A stretch of 64,000 nucleotides of DNA from positions 1 to 64,000 of the forward strand of contig MU863938.1 in the NCBI GenBank assembly GCA_033296885.1, written 5' to 3'. Numbering within the stretch: the first letter of the stretch is position 1; the number at the start of each line of letters is the position of its first letter. This DNA is from Triangularia verruculosa (Eukaryota > Ascomycota > Sordariomycetes > Sordariales > Podosporaceae). Positions 55,789 to 64,000 of the stretch are shown in pieces. Position numbers and translations under genes: made by a program. The notes beneath the pieces were generated by a model. That model ran no database searches, was not told where the DNA came from, and saw nothing but the letters and a program-made list of their open reading frames with translations.

Positions 55789-57245
55789 GATTATGGGTGC
55801 TTTATGATGTCGCCGGGGATTCCAGTGCTGGTTGCACGGGGGAAGGCTGAGGTTTTTGGCAGGAAAATGTTCTGGGGTTCCAAAGAAAACAAGGCAAGGC
55901 TGTAGCAACCTTGTAGGCTGATGCTGATGCCAAGGAAGCAACGGCCTGGGGTTAGGGTTTGCCGGATGCTTGGCACCAACTTTAAGTGTCGGGTGCGTTC
56001 CATCAACCCCTTTTCTTCATTGTGTTGAAATTCTTGTGGTATTCAGGGGTTTTGATAGCGGATCGATTTGCCATCAAGAAGCTTGGAAAGCATGGGGACC
56101 CTTATTGGACAGACCATCCATTGTTTGCCGCTCAAATATTGTGCTTTTTTTTGGAACGTTACCAGCTGGTAGCTTGAGGAAGCTTCATGAGCTTTGAAGC
56201 TGGTTTTCCAGGTTATTCTTTTTTTTTACCCAACACCACACCAGCTTGATCCAACCACAGTGCGAAGATGGAACACATGCAGCAATTGGTTGACGAGATG
56301 CAGACCAGCAGACCACCCCGCGCTCAAAAATGGTGGGGTTGAGGTCCCTGAAATGTGTAACCCTCCAATTGTACGGATATTCCGTCCAGTTGCCATGTAG
56401 CCATCGGGTCCCCGTCACCGATCCCGGCGGTAAAGAGGGTATAACAATCTCTGGACAGATGATAATCTGTCCCTGTCTTGAAATATGACTCTTTTTGATT
56501 GATTTGGAGGTTTCGTAGTGGACTGTCCACTAGATAAAAACTAACGACCATGTTGCAGCACGAAAAAGGAGAAGAGCTGATCTCTGTGGTCGATGCGCCC
56601 CCTGCTTCCGCCATCCCCACGATCCCCAATCCAGCAAGGTGCGCTTGGAGTTTTGGTGCCGGGGCCCCTGCCCCTGGCGAAGCTCGTCTCCAGAAAGCTT
56701 GCTGTTCGCACGCACAGTGCAGCAGTGCATGTCCACCGCCTTTGGGACCGCTGGCCAGCCCAGCCCAAATTCAACATTTTGGTCAAACCGCCAAACGGGG
56801 TGGAGTGTGGAACTGTTCCCAACCTGTCGTCCGTTACCGTTGCCGTTGTCTTTTGCCAATTGTCCATTGGATTGGGCTCAATTGGTTTCGAGAGGCAGCT
56901 CGTCGCTCGTTTTGTTGTTTGGAGCTTCCATCTTTCCGCCGCCGTTGGTGTTGACGGCGTCCTACTTTTTTTCTTCTGAATTGGTGGTGCCTTCCTGCCT
57001 CTCAACGTTCAACACCGCTCTGTCCCGCATCTCCTCTGCACTTCACGTGGTGATAGCTGGACCGACGAGAGTCTCGCGCCTCTGTCTAAGCAGCCTCATT
57101 GTGCTCAACATCCTCCCGATAGACGGCTTCTATCCTGCCCACACGGCTTGCCACGACCGCGACGAGGACGAACCTCCAATATCGTGTCACTCCACCGGTC
57201 CGCGCCCAAGAGAGTCAATTGGCGGTACAGTCGTCGCTCAACACC
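55789..57245. promoter_or_regulatory. Divergent upstream region of IST3 and LAG1
   Basis: About 1.46 kb between start codons. Overlapping plus-strand frames at 56540-57240 have C/T-biased sequence typical of a transcribed leader rather than conserved protein. No gene supported. Confidence 0.45.
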
Positions 57246-58881
57246 ATGAGCAACCCGCCAGCCCCTATTCCGCAGGACGGCTCCGATCAAAAGGAAACTC
57301 TAGTCGCCTCTACTTCGCTGCCACAGAGAACCCAGCGCAATAACGGCAAAGCCAACAGTCCAAATGTGCCGGGATATATGCAGACAAATGGCAATAGGGT
57401 TCTTGTCCGTCGTTCCAAACGGAAAGATGACGGGCCCTTGAAGACTCTTGCCCGGTGGTTTGTTGCCAATCAGATTGGTAGGTTGTTCTATTGTTCCCCT
57501 GCCATGTAGACCACGTAGACCTCGGGCTGACTTTCACAGGACTCTCTTGCAACCTCATCGCCCTCCTTTTCCTCACACACAGCATGCCCCGCGCTCGCGA
57601 GTATACATCCAAATTCTTCACGCTCTCCTACTACAATCCGAACACGGGCAAATACTTCCTGGGCGGTGACGATTCATACCTCATCATGTTCTTCATCGTG
57701 CTATTGACGGGACTTCGGGCGGGAATTATGGAATATGTGCTGGCCCCATTTGCCAGGGCTAGGGGAGTCAACAAGAAGAAGGATGTTGTAAGATTCAGCG
57801 AACAAGGTTGGTTGCTGGTCTACTACGCTTTCTTCTGGCCCCTAGGTGTGGTATGTGATCAAGAACCAGTTTATTTATTTTGTTTGGGGGCCGTATGCTG
57901 ACATGATGGCACAGTACATCTACCGCACGTCGACATATTACCTGAGCCTCCACGACCTTTGGAAAGAATGGCCTAATCGTGAGATGGACGGGCTCATGAA
58001 GGCATACACACTTGCGCAGCTCTCATTCTATCTCCAGCTGCTCATTGTTATCAACATTGAGGAGCGTCGCAAGGACCACTGGCAGATGTTCTCGCACCAC
58101 ATCGTTACAAGCACTCTGATCTATGCCGCTTACAGAGAGGGCCATACACGCGTGGGAAATCTCATTCTGGTTTTGATGGACGTGGTGGACATTTTCCTTC
58201 CAGTACGTGCTGCGGTGATATCTCCGCAACCCTTGACTTCTTTTTCAATTGGCTAACCACCATATTCAGTTCGCCAAGTGCTTGAAGTACCTCGGTTACA
58301 AGACGATTTGCGATGTCATGTTTGCCGTATTCATGGTCACATGGTTCGTCGCGCGACACATATTCTTCCCCATGGCCATCTACTCTGTTTGGGCCCATAC
58401 CCTGATCTACATGAATGGCTGCTTCTACGGACGCGAACTCGACGGACCGCACCCACCACCAGCCAATGACACCTGGCTGTACATTGCGAGGCCTCTTTGG
58501 GATACTGACGCACCCGTCTGCTTCAACCATAATTTCCGGAATGGATTTTTCGGCATGCTTTTCTTCCTTCAGATCCTGACTGTCATGTGGTTCTACCTCA
58601 TCATTAGAGTTGCTATCAAGGTGATCAATGGGGGCGGGGCTGAAGACACACGAAGTGATGACGAAGCTGATGAACTTGAGGATGAGGATGAGTATGTCTA
58701 TGAGGAGGCTCAACCGCTTGAAGAGGAAGTCGGCGCAGACGAAATTGACTTGAGGAGCTGGGAGAGGAGGGTGGCCCGCGGGAAACGGTCAGCGACAACA
58801 GCAACTGGTGTCAGTCTCCCCAGTCACAGTGACCGCAAAGAACTCCTGGGGCGCATTGGCTGCGAAAAGCAGGTTGATTGA
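57246..58881 (+). CDS. LAG1: Ceramide synthase, Lag1/Lac1 type (TLC domain)
   Basis: Exons 57246-57477, 57540-57850, 57915-58202 and 58270-58881 give 1,443 nt, 480 aa. Introns are 62, 64 and 67 bp with standard ends. After a hydrophilic N-terminus come several membrane helices. KDVVRFSEQGWLLVYYAFFW and YIYRTSTYYLSLHDLWKEWP open the TLC/Lag1 motif. The catalytic pair is in WQMFSHHIVTSTLI (His242-His243), followed by RVGNLILVLMDVVDIFLPFAK with the conserved Asp pair. The acidic C-terminal tail (DDEADELEDEDE) is usual in fungi. The enzyme joins a sphingoid base and a fatty acyl-CoA in the ER to make ceramide. Filamentous fungi have two or three isoforms with different acyl-chain preference; which one this is cannot be told here. 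Confidence 0.94.
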
Positions 58882-61587
58882 GGTGTAGAGGACTGCGTTG
58901 ATGATATTTGCCAAAACAAGACCCCCCTTTTTTTATAGCGACAAGATGCTGGACAGGAGGGCAAGATGCCTAGGGATGAGCAGTGGTATAGACGAGGGCC
59001 GGCCCACAATCATCAGCACCACCATGTTGGCTTGGACCAAGGGCTTGGGGGGGAGGGGGGGCACTAATCACGGGCGTTGAGGAGATCGTTTGTTTTTGTT
59101 TTTTTCGAACTAATGGGTTTTTCGAATTCTCTTTCACCCGTTGCGTATACCAAGGTGCCTTTCCTTTTCTGCTTCAAGAGCCTTTCAGCCACCCCGCCTT
59201 GTTTTTTTTGGTTTGCTTGCAACAGGCTGATGTGGAAAGGTGCGGTGGTGTTAGGAGTATACTTTGACATGGTTTGACCAGCTCTGCTCTGGTGGGCTCA
59301 AAAAGGCGAGGATGGGATGGGACACGTAGGAAATGGGACACAATGAACGGAATGAACCGAGGAAAACAGAATACCCTATTATACCACCCTTTTCCTTCAT
59401 GCATCGGTTAGCATTGAATAGAGCAGTTGGTTTGGTGTACGGCCTTAACAGAGCATCGTCATGTCTGTCTGCTTGCCTTTGTTGGAAACGATTCGAATAG
59501 CTATGTTCAGTTTCCAAATACCCACAAGCATATCTTCTCATCTGTGCCACTGACAGGAAGGCTCGGCAGCACCCCACCAAAAATGATAGTTTTAATATCA
59601 ACAAATACCCAAAATTCACGTATGATACTCGAAGGGCATTATATTTTGTATCCCTGCTGTCTCCAGCATGGCAACATCATAGGTTCTTCGCCCGAACCTG
59701 GCAGGCCAAGGGACCTACTTTATAATTCACTCATGCCAAAAGCTGAGCAAGAGTATGTTGGACAAAATGTCTGTTAGGATGCGCTGAGGACGTTAGGAGT
59801 TTAGAGGTGACAAGTGTGCTTTTCTGAGGATGTGAACTCGTGATCACAGAGAAAGAGAGTGGGGTTCAAGATCAGAGGGGGAAGGCGTTTGAGACTTGGT
59901 GGAAGAAGAGGTAGAAGGTCGGGCGAATAGTTTGGATAGAAGCGATTGTGGAAAAGCGAGGCGATAACGTTGAAGTTAGAAGAATATATGCTGACAAAAT
60001 ACGGGTTCACAGGAAGAAAAGAAGACAGAGGACGTTCTGAGGTGCGCAACATGGCTGTCGTGAGCAAATGTAACAACCGGACGACAGAGAAAACTGGTTG
60101 GGCCGAAATCGAGAAGCAGCAACACCTGAGGAAGCAGACAGGGCTCCTGAAGGTTGGGTGCCCTCGACCATGACCATGATCTGGATACCCATTCGTTGGG
60201 TAGGTCGGATGGTTGGGAGCAGGGCCCGGATTGTTGAATGCTTGCCGATTTTTGAGCATCATGCTTCTATAGCCTTGGGTCTTGGTCTCACCTGCAGACA
60301 TCGACGGCTCTAACACGACAGAATGGGGTACTTCATTCTCGTTCACGAGGCATTCGAGGTTGGAAACTGCACAACCGGCTGCGATGCTCTAGTCTGATGG
60401 AGCTTCACGCACCATGACAGTTCGCTCGATTGCGTGCTCACTCACCTACCGTGTCAGTTTCGGTAAGGTCACCTTCCCGTCACCGAATTTCGGCACCGGA
60501 CTTGCTTACCTGCGTTTCTTTGGGTGCGTATTCCCGGAGTCTGATGGGCGTGGTAGATGAGGAGAAGAATACCGAGTGGGGGATTGGTCGTAATGCTCGT
60601 CAAGGTGTTCAGTTACCATGATCTGGGGGATTCCACTGACAGCTTAATGCAGGACTGACAGCGGGCCGGACCGACCCGCTGCCCTGGAAGCCTATCCTGC
60701 CCAGGTTCCTGCCATGAATTGAGTTCAAGCTGGTCTTGGTTCGTGTTATGCACTGTGCTTTTCGAGCGTTGACCTTGCACCCATAAGCGATTGTGCTTCG
60801 TCCGGCCTTCCCCTTCACTGTCCATGGCTGGCTGGGGGGCCGCGACCCATTTACAGACACCTGAACACTCAATCAGGGAAACACGCTAGATACCTATGAC
60901 GCGCATATGAGTGGTTTGAACAGGAGACAGTGCGAAAGGAGTTGAGATGATGGTGGAGTATAGCTACTTTGGAAGCCCAGTAACTGCCGGTCCGCATGAC
61001 ATTAAAACCATGGGGATTTTCTGACATGTACTGTAGAACCAACTGCGATGAACATGTATCCCCACGGGGTACGGGATAGGGTGGATGCTGTCTTCATATT
61101 GCTCATCAAGGTCTGGCCTCACCGATTTCCTGCGATCTATGATTCAAAACAAACCATCAGGGCCGTAATATGAAGCCATTACTTGGAGTTGGGAAGCTTT
61201 CAGCCGAAAAAGCCTCCCCACCTGGCTGCTCAACCTTCCAAGTTGTCAGGTGAACGTGGCTTGGGATGCAAGCCTCTCCGGGCTCACCAGACACCAACAT
61301 GCTTCCAGATCCGCAATCCGACGACAACACCGGGACGGACTACGGGGTGGGTTTCGGAAACGATCAGATGGCCATTAAGTTGAATAATACCCATGGCTGT
61401 CTCTCTCCTCCCACTTTCTTTCCTCAGCAGCATCCAGTCAGCGCAGTAGCCCAGAAGCCGACCTTGAAAGCATTCACATTGCAGCGCATTGCAAGTTTCA
61501 AGCGCTGTTTTCGTTCCTTTACACTCGCTCATACATTCTTTTCACACAGATCACCCTCCTTGTCTGATTCGGTCAGCACTGTGCAAC
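58882..61587. other. 2.7-kb intergenic region, no gene supported
   Basis: Holds the LAG1 3' UTR and the promoter of the Thr-rich protein gene. A minus-strand frame at 59801-60346 (181 codons) has no motif and a composition unlike its neighbours' proteins. No RNA gene seen. Confidence 0.5.
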
Positions 61588-63135
61588 ATGATTGGCACGG
61601 CTTCAGCCTTGCTGGCTGCGGGCATTTCGCTCTCTCTGCCTTTGGGTGCTCTCGGCTGTGCTGTTGCTATTCGCAACGCTGAAGTCCCCGATCCCATTGA
61701 TGGCTTCATTGGTCCCATCTCGTATGGAAATGCCACCATCAATGCTCCGCTGGATAAGGATGGCAAGGACACCTACATGGGTTTCAAGTTCTTCCCCGAG
61801 GCCTACATTCCTCACCTCTGCGCTGCCCACTGTGTGAGCACCACCAACTATGACAAGAAGCACCCCAAGCCGGATGGCACCTACGACACCTGCAGATTCT
61901 TCCTCGCCTACACTTTGTTCGAGAACGGCGTCCCTCAAGGTCTCTACTGCGCGATGTATACTCGCGACTACGATATCACTTATGCCACCAACCATGGCGA
62001 GCATCGTGGCCCTTCGGATATTGTTATACAAGACGGTTACGGTTACATCTTGGACGACCACTACTATCGCACCTGCCAGACCACCGCCACCGCTGTGAGA
62101 ATTGCTACTGTAGCCCCCCCTACCACGACCATTGTCGTCCCCCCTGTCACCACGACCGTCACGCCGACTGCCGCCGGGATACCAACTACCACCCGCAAGC
62201 CTGTCGAGGCTGTCATTGTTGACAAGGCTACCACCATCACTGGCGCTAGCACCACTGTCACCGTCAGCGATGTGGCCAAGACCATCACACTCCCTGACTC
62301 TGCCTCTACTGTCAAAGTACCCATCACAGCCAAGATTCTGTCCACTGCCACGATTGGCGACCCAACAACCATCACTCTTCCTGGTGGACAGGGTACTGTG
62401 ACCATCATCTCCACAACTGTCTTTGATACCACAGTCACGATCGGCTCTTCCGTCGTCACCGTTTGCCCTACCGATCAGCCAACCCCCATCATTCGCCCTA
62501 TGACCATCATCACTCGCCCTACCACCACCATCCAGCCCACCATCACAACCATCCAGCCCACCATCATAACCATCCAACCCGCTACCGCTCAGCCTACCAC
62601 TATAATTAAAGCTACTATTATCACCCAACCTACTATTATTACCCAACCTACTATTACGATTAAGCCGATAATAACGATTAAGCCGATAATAACGATTAAG
62701 CCTACCATCACCACCATCCAGCCTACCATCACCACCATCCAACCTACCATCACCACCATCCAACCTACTATTACCACCATCCAACCTACCATCACTACCA
62801 TCCAACCTACCATCACCACTCAGCCGACTATCCTTATTAAGCCGACAACCACGATCGAGTCGACAATCACCACGATCCAGCCTGCTATCATTCGGCCCAC
62901 GGTCACTCTCCGTCCCACAACCACTCTCAAGACAACCGTCACGAGCATTCGCGTGAGCGTCAGCACCACCACTCGTCCGGCCACCACGACCGTCAGCACG
63001 ACCGCCATTCGCAACCCAACACTCTTCACCTTGACCACCCGCCGCACCGTGATCGAGACGGATCAAGAGGCCAAGACCGTTGCCCGTGTCATTGCTTCGC
63101 CCGTTGCCACCATCGCTGTTGATGGCAGCGACTAA
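61588..63135 (+). CDS. Secreted Thr-rich protein with PAN/apple-like N-terminus and TITTIQP repeats
   Basis: A single exon encodes 515 aa; the start at 61588 gives a signal peptide (MIGTASALLAAGISLSLPLG). Residues ~50-165 are a Cys-containing domain seen in many fungal secreted proteins: PHLCAAHCVSTTNYDKKH, TCRFFLAYTLFENGVPQGLYC and YATNHGEHRGPSD. This resembles a PAN/apple-like fold, though that is inferred. Residues ~170-490 are Thr/Ile/Val/Pro-rich, including a block of near-identical heptads TITTIQP (62700-62820) and variants TIIxQP and TITIKPI. Such stretches are heavily O-mannosylated in fungal wall proteins and adhesins. No GPI-anchor tail is visible, so it is probably secreted or wall-bound by other means. 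A role in surface adhesion is plausible but unproven. Confidence 0.82.
   Translation: MIGTASALLAAGISLSLPLGALGCAVAIRNAEVPDPIDGFIGPISYGNATINAPLDKDGKDTYMGFKFFPEAYIPHLCAAHCVSTTNYDKKHPKPDGTYDTCRFFLAYTLFENGVPQGLYCAMYTRDYDITYATNHGEHRGPSDIVIQDGYGYILDDHYYRTCQTTATAVRIATVAPPTTTIVVPPVTTTVTPTAAGIPTTTRKPVEAVIVDKATTITGASTTVTVSDVAKTITLPDSASTVKVPITAKILSTATIGDPTTITLPGGQGTVTIISTTVFDTTVTIGSSVVTVCPTDQPTPIIRPMTIITRPTTTIQPTITTIQPTIITIQPATAQPTTIIKATIITQPTIITQPTITIKPIITIKPIITIKPTITTIQPTITTIQPTITTIQPTITTIQPTITTIQPTITTQPTILIKPTTTIESTITTIQPAIIRPTVTLRPTTTLKTTVTSIRVSVSTTTRPATTTVSTTAIRNPTLFTLTTRRTVIETDQEAKTVARVIASPVATIAVDGSD
62520..62880 (+). repeat. 21-bp coding tandem repeats (heptad TITTIQP)
   Basis: Six or so near-identical 21-bp units of the form ACCATCCAACCTACCATCACC (written in register variants) lie at about 62700-62820, flanked by diverged copies and a 21-bp KPIITI pair. 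Units differ mostly at third positions. Length variation between isolates is likely. Confidence 0.85.
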
Positions 63136-64000
63136 ATGGTTGATGTGTGCTTGATCTATCAAGCCTCGACTTCAGTCCTTTGGTCTTAGCATGGGCTTGG
63201 GGCTCTATGCTAATCATCCAATGGATAGATGAGGGCATTGGACGAGGAGCTCGGCGGGGAGATAGCTTTGCCTCGGGGAAAACTGCATGAGAAGAAGGGG
63301 GAACACACACACACGCGCGCGCGCACGCTGTAATGAAATGGGAGCGAGCTTTTTGTATACTTTTTTTTGTTGAAAAGTTTGTTGTATTCTTTATTCTCTT
63401 CGTGTTCACTTCTTACACTCATTGGATATTCTTATTCTTTTTCCTCTTCTCGCACTCGCTCTCTTGATTATTCTCAATTCTCTTCTTCTAAGGGGCGTTG
63501 GTGGGAACAAGGGAGGGAGCAAGTCTTGGGCTCGCTTGGCTTATGTGAATGGGGGGGAAGGGACAGGATACTTGCTTCTGGATGCAATGCTTTTTTCTTT
63601 CTTTGGCTTCCAACTTTTTCGGCCGCTTCTGGGTAAAACCTCTCTGGCTGGATTGCGGGAGCTCGAAGAAGTGTGTCGGATCGTTCTCTTTAGGGAGAGG
63701 TGTCGAGGAAGCAATACCATTTCAATGGCAGGCCTTATGAAATGTATGAAACACGATTTTTTGTTTTATTCTACTAGAGACTTGATACACGTCTTGTGGC
63801 GTGTTACGGTTGAAAGCGGCGCGCGTGTGTGTGTTGTACATAAAACACTTTTATGGTTGGGATGATTGAGTTAGATAATTATAGAACCTGAATTTTTTTG
63901 ACCTAAAGATACTGATGTGACCATTGATTTTGATTTTATGCTCCTGATTTCCCCTGGCGGACGGCATATTGTCTGAAGAAGGTGAGTGCAAAATGTGAAC
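63136..64000. other. 3' flank with no further gene
   Basis: 3' UTR-type sequence of the Thr-rich protein gene, then T-rich DNA. A short plus-strand frame near 63422-63865 shows no protein character. Confidence 0.5.
63303..63328. repeat. (AC)n(GC)n alternating purine-pyrimidine tract
   Basis: About 26 bp of unbroken AC then GC steps, 170 bp after the stop of the Thr-rich protein gene. Such tracts favour left-handed DNA under supercoiling. Confidence 0.85.

Noticed and set aside
56540..57343. Overlapping plus-strand frames before LAG1
   Set aside because: Several frames are open at once in C/T-rich leader DNA, the mark of a 5' UTR rather than coding.
59801..60346. 181-codon minus-strand frame between LAG1 and the Thr-rich gene
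   Set aside because: No domain, signal or splice support, and composition unlike a conserved protein.
61603..63162. 519-codon minus-strand frame of Gly/Asp/Arg-rich repeats
   Set aside because: It is the complement of the Thr-rich repeat gene; its repeats come from the sense heptads, and the sense frame has a signal peptide and Cys domain.
1..64000. CRISPR array, operon, or biosynthetic gene cluster
   Set aside because: No regularly spaced short repeats with spacers, and no backbone synthase genes; the gene set is eukaryotic and unrelated in pathway.

Overview
This window looks like a chromosome segment from a filamentous ascomycete, most likely Sordariomycetes and plausibly Sordariales. 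The evidence is short introns (about 50-230 bp) with GTAnGT-type donors, CTAAC/CTGAC-type branch sites and YAG acceptors; a set of single-copy fungal housekeeping genes; and a repeat block with the mark of repeat-induced point mutation (RIP: TpA-rich, CpA/TpG-poor, CpG kept). The species cannot be fixed from the sequence alone.

Layout. 1-5876: a RIP-wrecked Ty3/Gypsy retrotransposon on the minus strand with one readable, little-mutated LTR. About 5990-6442: the end of a pogo/Fot1-like DNA transposon. 6443-6775: AT-rich filler. 6958-8378: an RNase H-fold gene with three N-terminal SUMO-interaction-like motifs and one in-frame TAG. 8827-9130: a split tRNA-like, Pol III-type unit. 9290-13317 (-): a ~1,295-aa protein with a possible SRA-like N-terminus, two Cys clusters and an AlkB-like core that lacks the iron ligands. 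14815-16020: a histidine phosphatase. 16435-16519 (-): tRNA-Ala(AGC) with a 12-bp intron. 16890-17235: a second AT-rich, RIP-like islet. 18533-19958: a secreted Cys-rich repeat protein. 20613-21874 (-): a second RNase H-like protein.

From 22.9 kb the window is mainly conserved core genes: SQT1 (ribosome assembly), GCV2 (glycine cleavage P-protein), TOM5 (mitochondrial import), NUP57 (nuclear pore), NDUFA8 (complex I), a secreted CAP/PR-1 protein, a DUF255/SPATA20-like protein, dynein light intermediate chain, BXI1, RNase H1, septin CDC11, a PROPPIN (HSV2-like), spliceosomal IST3, ceramide synthase LAG1 and a secreted Thr-rich repeat protein. Several are divergent pairs sharing short upstream regions (NUP57/NDUFA8, DLIC/BXI1, CDC11/HSV2, IST3/LAG1). 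Exon joins were worked out by hand; for every multi-exon gene reported the exon lengths sum to a multiple of three and the frame continues across each junction.

The genes do not form an operon or biosynthetic cluster. The parts most likely to hold undescribed biology are the left 22 kb: a predicted inactive AlkB-fold protein, two lineage-type RNase H-like proteins (one SIM-bearing and apparently broken by a RIP-type C-to-T change) and an odd Pol III unit, all close to a RIP island.
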